The notes under the pieces are model-generated. The model ran no database searches, was not told where the DNA came from, and saw only the letters and a program-made list of their open reading frames with translations. From Isoetes taiwanensis (taxonomy: Eukaryota > Streptophyta > Lycopodiopsida > Isoetales > Isoetaceae): a stretch of 64,000 bases of DNA. Location: assembly GCA_021234155.1 (NCBI GenBank), contig JAJEKV010000104.1, positions 3,335,985-3,399,984 on the forward strand, read 5' to 3'. How positions within the stretch are numbered: the stretch's first letter is position 1; each line of letters opens with the position of its first letter. The translations under genes and the position numbers were made by a program. Below are positions 1 to 12,036 of this stretch, one piece after another.

Positions 1-179
1 TTGGACTCAAAGACCGTAGTGCTAAAGAAAACACATTTGCACTATTGAAACTTCATGTCATGAAGTTTAAATTGTTTCACAACCACCCCAATTCTGGGTC
101 CACACCTAAAAACAACAGTAACAAAAAGACCACATGTCATTGTTCCAAAAAATCTACATGTGGTTATATGGAGGTGTGG

Positions 180-870
180 TTTATTGAGGAGGCAGTGTAG
201 TTTTTTTTACAGAGCTATGGGTTTTTTTTTTGAAGGTGTGGTCTTTTTTTGAGGCGTCTTTTTTTTAAAAAGAGGTGTTGCTTTTTTTTTAGGGGGTGTT
301 GTTTTTAAGAAGGTGTTGTTTTTTGAGGTGTAGTTTATAACTAGGTGTAGTTTTTAAGTAGTTGTTTTTTATGGAAGTATAGTTTTTGTGGTTTATAAGG
401 AGGTATAGTTTTAAGTGGTTGTTTTTTAAGGAAGTATAGTTTTCTGAAATGATGTCATTTTTGTAATTGAGGTGTTGTTTTTTGAGGTGTGGTTTATAAG
501 TGGGTGTAGTTTTTAAATAGTTGTTTTTTAAAGAAGTATGATTTTTTGAAGTGTCGTTTATAAGCGGGTGTAGTTTTTAAGTGGCTGTTTTTTAATGAAG
601 TATGGTTTTCTGAAGTGGTGTAGTTTATAACTAGGTATAGTTTTTAGAAGCTATTTTTAAAGAAGTATGATTTTTTTTAGGTGTGGTTTATATAACTAGG
701 TGTAGTTTTTAAGTAGTTGTTTTTTAAAGTAAGTATAGTTTTTTTAGGTGTGGTTTTTAAGTAGGTGTAGTTTTTAAGTGGCTATTTTTTAAAGAAGTGT
801 GGTTTTCTAAAGTGGTGTGGTTTATAACTAGGTATAGTTTTTACGCAGCTACTTAAGGAAGTATGGTTTT
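180..870. repeat. T-rich degenerate tandem repeat
   Basis: Loose repeats of phrases such as GGTGTAGTTTTTAAG and TTGTTTTTTAAAGAAGTAT alternate with AGGTGTGGTTTATAA. The copies are diverged and have no open reading frame of interest. A similar phrase in reverse orientation (TTATAACTACACCTG) occurs near 8170, so the two stretches may belong to one repeat family. Confidence 0.6.
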
Positions 871-1002
871 TTGAGGTTTTCTTGAGGCTATTTCTTAAGC
901 AAAGCACCACCACCTGGAATATTGTTTGTGTGCTCAAATTTGGAAATGTATCGTATTGTTTCACATTCATGAAAAATACCTTCAAAGATTAGATCCAAGG
1001 TG

Positions 1003-2876
1003 GCTCAAACATGCCACGTGGGCTCCAACATGCCACCTAGGCTCCAACATGCCAAGGTGGCTCAAGCATGCCACCTAGGCACCAACATGCCACCTAGGCT
1101 CAAACATGCCAAGGTGGCTCAAACATGCCACGCGGGCTCCTACATGCCACCTATAGGCTCCAACATGCCACATGGGCTCCAACATGCGACCTAGGCTCCA
1201 ACATGCCAACGTGCCTCAAACATGCCACCTAGGCTTCAACATGACACCTAGGCTCAAACATGCCAAGGTGGCTCAAACATGCCACGTGGGCTTCATGCCA
1301 CCTAGGCTCCAACATATCAAGGTGGCTTAAACATGCCATGTGGGCTCCAACATGCCACCTAGGCTCCAACCTGCCAAGGTGGCTCAAGCATGCCGCCTAG
1401 GCACCAACATGCCACCAAGGCTCAAACATGCCAAGGTGGCTCAAACATGCCACGCCGGCTCCAACATGCCACCTAGGCTGCAACATGCCAAGGTGGCTCA
1501 AACATGCCACGTGAATTTCCAACATGCCACCTAGGCTCCAACATGGCAAGGTGGCTCAAACATGCCACCTAGGCTCCAACATGCCACCTAGGCTCAAACA
1601 TGCCAAGGTGTCTCAAACATGCCAAGGTGGCTCAAACATGCCACGCAGGCTCCTACATGCCACCTAAGCTCCAATATTCGAAGGTGGCTCAAACATGCCA
1701 CGTGGGCTCCAACATGCCACCTAGGCTCGAACATGCCAAAGTGGCTCAAACATGCCACATGGGCTCCAACATGCCACCTAGGCTCCAACATGCCAAGGTG
1801 GCTCAAACATGCCAAAGTGGCTTAAACATGCCATGTGGGCTCCAACATGCCACGTAGGATCCAACATGCCAAGGTGGCCCAAACATGCCAAGGTGTCGCA
1901 AACATGCCACGCCAGCACCGACATGCCACCTGGGCTCCAACATGCCAAGGTGTCTCAAACATGCCAGCTAGGCTCCAACATGTCACCTAGGATCCAACAT
2001 GCCAAGGTGGCTCAAACATGCCATGTGGACCTAGGCTCCAACATGCCAAGGTGGCTCACACATACCACCTAGGCTCCAACATGTCACCGAGGCTCAAACA
2101 TGCCAAGGTGGCTCAAACATTCCACGCGCTCCAACATGCCACCTAGGCTCGAACATGCCAAGGTGGCTCAAACATGCCGTGGGCTCGAACATAACACCTA
2201 GGCTCAAACATGTCAAGGTGGCTCAAACATGCCACGTGGGCTCCAACATGCCAATGTGCCCCAAACATGCCACCTAGGCTCCAACATGCCAAGGTGGCTC
2301 AAACATTCCATGTGGGCTCCAAAGTGCCACCTAGGCTCCAACCTGCCAAGGTGGCTCAAGCATGTTGACTAGGCACCAACATGCCACCAAAGCTCAAACA
2401 TGCCAAGGTGGCTCAAACATGCCACGCGGGCTCCAACATGCCACCTAGGCTCCAACATGCCAAGGTGGCTCATACATGCCACGTGGGCTCCCAACATGCC
2501 ACCTAGGCTCCAACATGCCAAGGTGGCTCATACATGCCACGTGCGCTCCCAACATGCCAACTAGGCTCCAACATGCCAAGGTGGCTCAAACATACCACCT
2601 AGGCTCCAATATGCCAGCTAGGCTCAAACATGCCAAGGTGTATCAAATATGCCATGCAGGCTCCAACATGCCAAGGTGGCTCAAACATGCCATGCAGGCT
2701 CCTACATGCCACCTAGGCTCCAACATGCAAAAGTGGCTCAAACATGCCACGTGGGCTCCTACATGCCACCTAGGGTCCAACATGCCAAGGTGGCTCAAAC
2801 ATGCCACCTAGGCTCAAACATGCCAAGGTGGTTCAAACATGCCACGCAGGCTCCAACATGCCACCTAGGCTCCAGA
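1003..2876. repeat. 19-bp minisatellite array with G-box cores
   Basis: About 98 tandem copies of a 19-bp monomer built on CTCMAACATGCC plus a 7-base ending. Three endings recur: ACCTAGG, AAGGTGG and ACGTGGG. The third creates CCACGTGG, a perfect plant G-box, in several copies (for example near 1013, 1287, 1697, 2479 and 2746). Because 19 is not a multiple of 3, 57 bp reads as the same 19-residue peptide period in every frame, so long stop-free frames appear on both strands. These frames are a by-product of the period; I do not consider them genes. Confidence 0.9.
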
Positions 2877-2879
2877 GTT

Positions 2880-4990
2880 GCAAGCACCAACATTTGCACT
2901 GCTTCAAAATTCCAGCGTGCATATACAGAATTGTTTCTCCCCCACACGAAGAAGATGACCAGATGTGCTTCTTTGTTAGCAATGGTGAACTTGCTCTATA
3001 GCAGCAAGGTGCGGGCATACTTCATCATAAAATATAGCCTGGGATTTTTGCAAACTTAAACACAGAAAGAGCGACACATGTCAATCTGAATCTCAAGCAC
3101 ATGGTCATGCATCTGTTATTCAATAAAAAAAAAACTAAAATTGAATGTACATATTAGGGGAAGACAATTATCCAGCTTTTCAATGTAAATCCTAAATCCA
3201 TACCTGCAGATCAGTCGTGGCATGATTGAAGTATAAGTTCCCTCAAAGGATAATTTCTAGTGCCCTGCCTAAAAAGTCAAAATTGATTTCCAGAACCACC
3301 ACATTATACATTAAATGCAAGTACACATCATGAGATGACGATTCTCCAGCTTTTCAATGTAAATCGTATTCATACCTACAGATCAGCCATCGCATGTTTT
3401 AAGTAAGTTCCCTCAGGGTTAAGTGCTAGTGCCTGCATAAAACGTTAAAATGAATTCCTAGAACCATCACATTTCCATTCCAGAGATAGATTCGGCGGTT
3501 AGTCTGTAAGTTGGAAGTTTATAAAGTGGCTGTCAATTATGGCATGAATTATTAGAAAGTGAGAAGTGGCACTTTCATGTATAATCTGTGAAGCATACAC
3601 TATGAAATCTAAAATACAAAAGGAAGCAAAGAAGGTGGATAGGGGGATGTGGAGGTCTTTTACATTAGGCAGCCACATGTAAAATCCCCATTGCAAAATG
3701 TGATGGAAGCATCTAAGAGAAGTCTTTGCATATAGATTGTCGATTTATCTCCTTTCTCCAAAAGGAATAAAACAAACGTACAAAGGGACAAAGTTCCAGA
3801 ATAAGTAACCTTACAATGCAAAAAATGCTCCAGCTTAAAGCATACTCAAAATTGATCGATCTGTCCAAAGCATTTTAGGGACTCTATTTTGCTTAAAGTA
3901 TCTAGTAAGTTGTCAAAAGATACCTCTTTGTGCTCCATTTGCTCTTTTTAGCAGAAAGTAGAATGTTCCTTGCTTCTGCTCCATTTTCTTTTTTTTAGCA
4001 GAAAAGTTGATGTGATATATATTCAAGAGCCAGAATGAAACTCGTACATCCTTGTGCATCTTAGCTGTAACATACCATCTACTTTTATGAAGCAGGAAGC
4101 ACGAACCCTAGTTCGTAATCAAAATCTGAAATGTGGAAGCCTTAATCAATAAATAGGCCAGATGGCATGAAACCCCGGTTCTTGATTGATTCTTGAATTT
4201 GATTAACAAACATGAAGCCAAACAATGATAGAATAAAGGGAATAGCATGCAAAAGCCCCAGTCATGGCGAAAAGCCCCCATCATCTGTTTGTATTTGCAG
4301 ATGTAGGCCACACTTAATGATAAACTTAACTATAATCGACAACATTTTGCATGTTTCTAACTTTTGTCCTTCAAAATAGCAAACCACAATGCATCTAAGA
4401 TACATGAGCTAAGCATCGTTGGTGGAAGGCAACCTCATCGCAATAACAACAAATAATAAAACAGGGGGATTAGGATTCTAAAACTTCCTATACTTGAGAG
4501 CAAAAAATAAACCCAACATGAACAATCCCTGACATACATATATTTAGCAAAGCATTGTGCATAAGGACTTGTTAAAAGTCAAACCCATGACACAACACAA
4601 CCATTGAATCCTCCTTTGAAAAGGAGAAGCTTATAAGCCAAATATTTGGATTCTACCAATGACCTTTACCTTCACAAAATGTAGGCAGGCGAGAATCTTA
4701 TACTCTGGTTATGAAATATCTTAACGACTTGTATAGATCGAACTTCTAACCAACCTTTACACCTCTACGTATGCAACTCTAGACATGTTTGCTCTTAGAC
4801 GCCAACTTGTTCCAGAGCACATGAACATTTTCACTAATTCTTCTTCTCCATTGCATCTTTTGTGTCTTCTCTCCTCTTTAACTTTTGTTCTTTTCCATTC
4901 CCTTTCCCTAACAAAATATGACCCAGATTCACTTCAAATCCTTCTCCACGCTTGTTCTACTGCTGGTTTTTTAAAGGTTAAAATGTTGTG
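2880..4990. other. Gene-poor stretch with a diverged tandem duplication
   Basis: No convincing coding region. About 3170-3300 and 3340-3475 are two diverged copies of one sequence (both contain CCAGCTTTTCAATGTAAATC and end in AGAACCA plus a CACAT). The remainder is AT-rich unique-looking DNA. Confidence 0.5.
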
Positions 4991-5004
4991 CCCCTATGCT
5001 CTAA

Positions 5005-5425
5005 CATGCCCCTAGGCTCAAGCATGCCCCTAGGCTCCAACCACCTTGGTTCAAACATGCCACGTGGCTCAAACATGCCACATAGGCACAAAATGCCACC
5101 TAGGCCCAATGCCCCTAGGCTCAAACATGCCACCTAGGCCCAATGCCCCTAGGCTCAAACATGCCACGAGGGTCATAAAAATGCTCTTTTAAATGATGTA
5201 TTTTTTTTAAGGATGAAATATGATTTCATACATTTTTTTGATGGTTGAAATGTTGTGCCTCTGGGCTCAAACATGCCCCTAGACTAGCCACCTTGGCTCA
5301 AACAGGAAGGGCACGCTCAAACATGCCACATAGGCTCAAACGTGACATGTGGACAAGCATAGACTCAAACATGACATGTGGCTCAAACTGGACACATGGC
5401 TCAAACATGCCACATAGACACGTGG
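5005..5425. repeat. Second island of the minisatellite family
   Basis: Degenerate units related to the 1.0-2.9 kb array (CTCAAACATGCC plus CCTAGG or ACGTGG endings), less regular and interrupted by an AT-rich segment at about 5175-5255. It again includes CACGTGG and CACATGG variants. Confidence 0.7.
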
Positions 5426-5929
5426 CATAAGACACATGGGGTTAGATTCTTTGACTTCCGGTTGGAATCTTTATTTGTTGTTTTGAGTTTTCACTTGTTG
5501 GCCAAAAAACTGTATGAATTTTGGAGTTTCCATACGAAATCTCGCAAATACGCATTAGCTTTTATGCAAAATCTCATCGAGTATGACATACAATGGCAAA
5601 ATTATATAGATGGAGGTACTAAGGATTTCGAAGCGTGACCATTAGAGTCTTAAAAATGCATGATTTATTTGTTTTAAGGATAAAGTATGATCTCGGAATA
5701 TAACCGAGTGACCAAGTCTGAATGGGGTCGTTTTGATGCTCGATGGAAAAAAATAGGCATCATGGGATGGGGGCATGGGACAGTAGAGCTGCGTCAATGG
5801 TGAAATTATTAAAAATAGGCAATGATATAATTGAATTGCATTCAATGGTCAAGATGAGCGGCTAAGATTGTGATCCAAGTCCTTGGATTCTATTAACCCT
5901 AATTTAATGGCTGAGATTAAAAGCTAAGA

Positions 5930-6360
5930 TTTGATCCCCCATCTTGCTTTTTTTTCCCGCTTCTCTCCCTTCTTTCCCGCTTTTGATCTCCGCTTTCTCT
6001 TCTGCAAATCTCAGTTCCGCTTCTGATCTTATCTTCGCTTCCAGAAATTTCCGTTGTTCTCTGTTCTGATCTGGTTGCGAAGCCCATGATCCCGCAAAGG
6101 CTCTGCTTATGTGGAATCCGGCCACAATAGAAAGATCCGAACCTCTCTCCTTATTCTTCCTTGTCCTTTGAGGCTTAAAATAGAAGAATTTCCGATTTTC
6201 ATACAAACGTCGGAATAGCTCTGCAAGGTTTAAACTGCGGAATTTGCTTCAGACTTGAGCAGAACTGCAAGATACAGATCTGTTCACTTCAGGCTTGGGC
6301 GAAACTGCAAGGCACAACTCTGTCCACTATACTCTTTACTGCAGGTACCCGGATTGATTG
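5930..6360 (+). other. Pyrimidine-rich leader-like segment
   Basis: A C/T-rich run (TTCCCGCTTCTCTCCC and similar) followed by a moderately GC-rich stretch ending at a possible TACTGCAG splice acceptor near 6345. It resembles the 5' leader of a plant gene, but no open downstream exon can be joined. The LINE fragment starts just after it. Confidence 0.25.
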
Positions 6361-6389
6361 TGCTATCTCTTTTTTATTCTACAACTATG

Positions 6390-7030
6390 CTTACCTCCTC
6401 AAATACTTTATCACCTTCTCGAAAATGGCACTTACAGACTTTGCCTTCTCAATGGCAATCCATCTGGAACCTTGTTTGGTCTAAATATAATCCTCCAAAG
6501 GTAAATGTTCTACTTTGGCAGGTGATTCATCGCTCTTTGAGAGTTAATGAGATGGTTCATCGCTTTAAGCCGGGAGTAAGCCCACTTTGCCCAATGTGTG
6601 AGCGGTGCATTGAAACATTGGAGCACTGTTTATATTTGTGTGCAGAGCTGAGTAGTCTTAGGTCCTGGCTGCATTCTCTTTTTGGAGTATCTTTGGATAG
6701 TCAGCACTTTCTTTTGGGTATTTATCCAAATCAGTGGACTGCTTCTAAAAGGATTGCATTTCACATGGCAAAGTCTTGGCTAATATGGAGTGTATGGAAG
6801 CGAAGGCGAAGAAAGGTCTTTTATGATAAGCGTATTTCTTCTCAGGTTGTGCTTCAAGAAATTCGTAAGAAGTTATATAATTGCTTTCAGATCTCCAATT
6901 GGCCTGATCGTATTAAAATTCCAATATGGAGTGATCATCTAAAAGTGATTGATGCTTCAGGGACATTTCTTACTTCTGGAAGTACTTTGTAATATTTTGA
7001 GTGTATAATATGAAGTAAAACACGTTCTTC
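6390..7030 (+). mobile_element. 5'-truncated LINE 3' fragment with RT zinc-binding domain
   Basis: The open frame ending at 6992 encodes the reverse-transcriptase zinc-binding region typical of plant L1-type LINE ORF2 C-termini: a W-rich WSKYNPPKVNVLLW segment followed by the CPMC...EHC...C knuckle (C-x2-C, then H and C). The RT core is absent. The frame closes about 40 bp before a short poly(A) run (about 7031-7040), as expected for an L1 3' end. ACTATG occurs both near 6388 and directly after the poly(A), so a short target-site duplication is possible but weak. The part of the frame upstream of about 6390 is probably host sequence. Confidence 0.75.
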
Positions 7031-7396
7031 AAAAAAAAAAACTATGATTAAATCTATGTGAGAACGCTTGGTGTTTTATTCTTTGTATTTTTGTGAAGGA
7101 CAGGAGAATCCTTTGTGGATTTTATACGAAGGATAGGAGATGAAATGGAGAAGAGTGTAGGGTTAACCCTTGTTTCCCTTTTTTTTTTTTTTTATCCGAT
7201 TTCAAGTTCTAGACCCAATAAGCTTCTGGTTTTTACAGAAGGACCATGCCCCTTTTAACAGGGTAAGCTTTTCAAACAGGGTCTCCAAACAGAGTTTGTG
7301 TCTTCAAACAGGGTTGTTCAGCCAGATCCGTCAGCCTCTTAAGATTGTTCTCCTGTTTTGTCTAAGGCTTTGTTACCCTGTTTTGCCTTACTAAAA

Positions 7397-7830
7397 AGCA
7401 TCAGCTGTCTCCAAACAGGCACGAAGAATATCCTCATTGTGACTGCAGAGGTTATCAAGCAGGGTAACAGCATCTTCCTTTGCTGTAAATGATCCCAAAG
7501 GTGGAATACCAGCAGCAGGAATGATTGCCCAATTGTTTTCATCTAGCTCTTGTGATAAGGTAGAAAGCAATGAAACTGCATAGTCCTGCTGTTGTTTAGA
7601 AACAAGGACCCAGCAGAGAGATTAAAAGTTGGACACCTTCACATCCTCGGATAGAGTGCCACAAGCTACCTTTGGTGCATTGGCTTGTGATTGACTTCAT
7701 AAGCTCCTCTTGGACATCAACACTTGCCATTGTCACTAATCCGACTAGCATCTATGCCTCTGCATTATCCAATCCTTTTTGCTAAGAAAGCGTTCCCATA
7801 TAAGCTAGCAAGGCCTTCAATTGTTCTTCA
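7397..7830 (-). pseudogene. CSI1-like armadillo-repeat pseudogene fragment
   Basis: Read on the minus strand, frame pieces match the armadillo repeats of CELLULOSE SYNTHASE INTERACTIVE 1-type proteins, which link cellulose synthase complexes to cortical microtubules. Recognisable blocks in order are [38 protein letters not shown], then [20 protein letters not shown] with [15 protein letters not shown], then [18 protein letters not shown]. There are in-frame stops and at least two frameshifts (one after the LLG block near 7610), and only about 140 residues of a protein of roughly 2,000 remain. No introns are apparent inside. It is a dead fragment. The family assignment is from recalled sequence patterns. 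Confidence 0.75.
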
Positions 7831-7839
7831 ATTGTTCGC

Positions 7840-9660
7840 TCTCATAAAAGTAAGACTATGGAAGGCACAACTCTCATGCTTTAAGAACTACCATGCCTAA
7901 TGGACTTATTTGGGTTCGATTCCCGAAAGGCATTTTTTAAAAGAGAACTCAAGAACAACTAAAGCAAAAGCAAGTAATAAATTTTGTACTAGGTTCATGA
8001 ATAAATTAGCATAACAATATAGTGCTTTTTTTGCCAATATTATTTAAATGGTAAAAAGCACGCGTTCTTTTTGTCAATTTTAAAATCCTATGGGTGGTTT
8101 TTTTTATTTTTTCTGCAAAAACAACACGTGAAACAACCACTACTTTTAAGAAATGACGTGTTAGTTTTTTTATAACTACACCTGAAAGTATTTATTTCTA
8201 TAAAACTATATGTGGATTTTATGTAAAACAATACTAAAAAACAACACCTATTTTTGATTAACCACATTTTTTTCTTAAAACCACATATCATTTTTTTGGG
8301 AAACCAACAATTGAAAACAATATAGAAAAAAAAAAAGTTGAGACAACTACATGTAGTTTCTAGCAAAGTCGGAATCCATCGCAATCAAACATGTAAGCTT
8401 CACACCGCTAGTAAGAGACAATAATAAGGGAAGGTAACACCAACCTTTTGAAAGGAGAGATTCCTTTAAAAAAATATAGAATAGACGCAAGAAATGACCA
8501 AGGAAGGCAGTTCCACTGGCAAGATAGTAATGGAATAGATGGCAAAGGAAGAGCAGCCAACAAGAAGTATGAAAGAGGAAAGAAACCACCAATAAATCCA
8601 AAGCTCAAGAATTCTTAAGTAAGTTGATACCTGATCAACTATTATAAATTGTGGCAACCTAGAACGACAATTTGGTTCTCATTACCTCTGGAGCATCTCA
8701 GTACCTGAACGTTTTTTGGAAGGAAGAGAAGACCTTTCGAGAAATTGAAATGTGTAACGCAATGTTGCCAAGTTTGATGCATTTTGTCATTTCTAGGGTT
8801 TTCTATCTTTCTAATATACTCGCAACAGTTTTTACCTTAAGTTTTGTCGACAGAGTCAGCTAATAAAAGGCTTAGATTTTTTCCCTTGATTTTGTAATGG
8901 AAATTCCTTTAAACCCTACGAGACACAACCTTTATCTATATTCTAATAAGTAAGACCCTGCCATAGCCGTCTAGGTGTGCATTTTTGCCGCGTCCCCCCC
9001 TCATTTTTTAATCTATCCTTCTTTCAAACCTTTTGGCAATTTTAATCTTCCATAACACTACTATTACCCAATTCTTCTCAGTAAAGTCTTACAAAGCTTC
9101 CAAAGGTGATGAGCAAAAGGAATCAAAGTCTTACAATGTTGACCTTTGAAAGATGTGTGCAAAAGAAACCTTCATTATGAACATGCTTTTGTAATGGAAA
9201 GAATAGCATCCAGTCTAACTAATTCTATGAGCAAATGCTGACGTTACTTCTTTGGTGCAATTCAACAATACCTCAAGGCCTTTATAATTTAGAAGAAATT
9301 TTTTTACGTCATGCTACTTGACAGCATTCGATTGGACATGTGACACCATGGAAAAAATGGCGTTTTTTTAGGGGGTCTAGGCAATTTTTGCGGCGAATTT
9401 TATGAAAAGAGATCTTTTAAAAAAAAAAATAAAAAATAGCCATAGTTAAAACAAGTACTTCATTATTTTTTTAGGATTAGCCAAATTATTTTCCCCCTTT
9501 AACAAAAAAAAAGGATTAGCCTTTCTTTATATTAAAGTATTTATATATTCGATCATTAATAGCCAACAAAAAATGAATTCTTATAAAAGATTTTTACATT
9601 GCCACCTACCATCATCGGTGATATTAGTTTTTCAAACTATGAATTTCTATATACCACATA
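7840..9660. other. No gene seen; A/T-rich repeats
   Basis: Nothing coding is supported. Around 7897 there is GGGTTCGATTCCC followed by a T-run, which resembles a Pol III B box and terminator, but no matching A box or cloverleaf is present. About 8090-8345 contains AAAACAACAC/CACATNT-type phrases that mirror the 180-870 repeat in reverse orientation. Confidence 0.4.
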
Positions 9661-9670
9661 TGCATTTTAA

Positions 9671-10660
9671 CACTAGAGTTGTCCCTTGATGAACCCAAAT
9701 GGATTCATTTGTACACTTTTTTTTTTTAATTCTATTATAGCTCCGAGATAAAGAATTTGTCTACATACTCACAATATATTGTCCACCATGAGTGTACATA
9801 TAAGGAAAAATTTATGAAAAATATAGAAAGCTTCTATTACCAAACATAATGTGGAGCCGAATGCAAAGGGGTCAAGTTTATTCTTAAAGTCTTTAACATT
9901 TCTCATATTATTTTGCAAATATGATTTTCCCTAGGAATTCTAATTCTTCCGTCTTGTAAATCATGATATGAGAAATCTATCACAAGAAGAATTAGAAAAA
10001 TCTATGGTAGAATTTTCGAGAAATAATTCCTTAAAGTTTGAAGTTCAGAAGTTCTTTATGGACCCAGTTAGGTCCCCCGAGGGTCAAAATTTTGAAAATT
10101 CATAGTACTACTCCACTTTTTGAAAAAAATGAAATCCATTTAGCAAGACGTGTAGTACTTAGTATCTATTTCCATTGAAAAATAATAGTACCTTCATATT
10201 CTTATTCTATTTCAAATATCATGGATATGAAATGGTTCTTGGATGTCTATTTTTCATAAATTCCTTAGGGACCTGACTGGGTCTCTCAAGAATTGAAATT
10301 ATGATTCGCTCATTAATACATCAAATTTTTATGAAATCACATGAAATTTGAAAAATGAGTAGCATTTATAGGCTACATGCATAGAAAATTAATGTTATCT
10401 TGAAATTTGTATTCCATGTTGAGTGTTATAAGATTATATCATATCATCGAATCCATTGAATTGAGTGTATTTCAAGGTGCGATTATGCCAAACTTGTGAA
10501 GAATTTTATTTTGCCATTGAATATGGTTGTACAACTTCGTCAGGTGTTCATATTTAAAATTTCATAAGTATCATGAAGAACTAGTCCCTAATATAGAGAA
10601 AGAATTGAGGGACCCATACGGGTTGATGAACCCAAACAGGTCCCTAAGACAACTCTAGTG
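9671..10660. mobile_element. AT-rich inverted-repeat element flanked by TTAA
   Basis: The left end reads CACTAGAGTTGTC and the right end is its exact reverse complement GACAACTCTAGTG. The 4-bp sequence TTAA lies immediately outside both ends (9667-9670 and 10661-10664). The 990-bp interior is AT-rich, has no transposase-like frame and repeats phrases such as GGACC(T/C)..GGGT. A TTAA duplication is the hallmark of piggyBac insertion. The CACTA-like end would instead suggest EnSpm, but a 3-bp direct duplication does not fit. Classed as a non-autonomous element of uncertain superfamily. Confidence 0.65.
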
Positions 10661-10664
10661 TTAA

Positions 10665-11180
10665 AAAAAGAGTTGTAAGAGATGGCTAATATCCATCTAG
10701 ATGCCTGAGTTGTTTGCATAACTTCCTTCAAGGGTTAGAGATAAGTGCAATTTGATCACCATATCTAGAAAGATGCCATTGCAATGAATGTTGTTCAGAC
10801 TATGGATGTTATAAGCTATGTTGTGAGCTTTTATTAAAAGTTTTTTAATATTATTGTATATTCTTCGATTGTTGATTATTATTTATAATTGTAGTATAAT
10901 ATGTCTAGAACTATAGAATCTATATTTTTTTGCTTTTTCTAGTTAGAAAGAAATATTCAAGTGAAAGCTTAAATGAATACTTAATTCAAAAGCTTCGTTA
11001 AGTCCAAATACATATAAATGTAATGGTAATAATAACTTTAGCCAATATATCATAAGATACTGTAAGATTTTGAAAAATAGCCAAACAATTTTTTATATAA
11101 AAATATATAGTATGCTTAATTTTTTCCTTGTGTGATACACGCACCACGCCAACATTGCCTTGTTGGCTCCCGAAACCTGA
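10665..11180. other. AT-rich spacer, nothing seen
   Basis: No coding, RNA or repeat signal stands out between the TTAA-flanked element and the MITE remnant upstream of the MATH-BTB gene. Confidence 0.4.
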
Positions 11181-11186
11181 GACATA

Positions 11187-11518
11187 GGGCCAGATTCCAC
11201 TATCGGCAACGTCACTTGTTAGGGCCAGATTCCACTATCGGCAACGACACTTGGGAGCAAAATCTCAACTGCGGCTTCCTTCTGTGATTCCACTCACGGC
11301 AGCGGCAATTAGTTCAAGAATTTAAAAAAATCAAACTTGGCAAAAATCTATGGCATCTGCTCTCTACTTGGCAGGAATCCAGCCCACGGCAATTATCATA
11401 ATCTAAAACTTACGGCAGTGCTCCCCTGATAGTTAACCGAGTGTTTTGCAATTAGATGTGAGAGTTTTCAATTTTGAGGGCAGCGTTTTGCTAACTGCTA
11501 ACTGCGGTAGTGGAATCA
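11187..11518. mobile_element. Degenerate Tourist-like MITE remnant upstream of BPM gene
   Basis: GGGCCAGATTCCACTATCGG occurs twice in tandem (from 11187 and 11222), and a reverse-complement partner (GCGGTAGTGGAATC) occurs at 11503-11516. These ends, plus an internal CCCCTGATAGTTAA phrase, match the better preserved MITE at 34135-34504. The right terminus is eroded and no clean target duplication remains. It lies about 0.5 kb upstream of the MATH-BTB start codon. Confidence 0.55.
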
Positions 11519-12036
11519 TCGTCGAAGCTTCGAAGATGAGATGCTATCAAAGGATTGGTGTTCATTTAATTGACACGCGCATAACTCTGCCAGTGAAATC
11601 TCAGCCATATTTGTTCTAGGACTAGTGTATTATCTCTTACTTTCCCAATCCAGGTATATTTTTGTTTGGAATTGAGAATGCCAGCAAAGAGGATATTCTA
11701 TATATAGGGCTATAAGAACACGATAAAGGAAACTGTGGTCAAAAATAACCTAAACAACTCTTCCATCTAAATACGTTGGAAGCGCCCATTGATTACACAC
11801 ACAAGCGAGCAAACAAGGACAGATCGAAGAACCAAAGGTACGGTGCATCAAATTTTTGTCGCATTTTGGGGCAGAAGGAGTTCCTTGTATTGCCGCTGTT
11901 GCTTTGGGATTAGGGTTGTTGGCACCTAATAAACTCCGGCAACCATGTCCCAATAGACGGTTCTTGAGTCCTTTCGTAAAGATTTGAGTTTTGCTGAATG
12001 CCATGATTGTTAAGAGTTTTTGATTTTTATGATCGT

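Noticed and set aside
1000-3059. Long open frames with MPPRLQHAKVAQTCH-type repeats on both strands
   Set aside because: They follow from the 19-bp tandem repeat (57 bp = 19 codons in any frame). No start context, splice or non-repeat domain supports a protein.
7880-7940. Possible tRNA around GGGTTCGATTCCCG
   Set aside because: The T-arm and T-run are good, but no D-arm or acceptor stem can be built.
180-8345. One large transposon with ends at the 180-870 and 8090-8345 T/A-rich repeats
   Set aside because: The ends are only loosely similar low-complexity sequence. No precise inverted termini or target duplication were found.
12007-12036. Extension of the BPM protein upstream of the ATG at 12037
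   Set aside because: It would need a TTG start. Family homology begins after the ATG.
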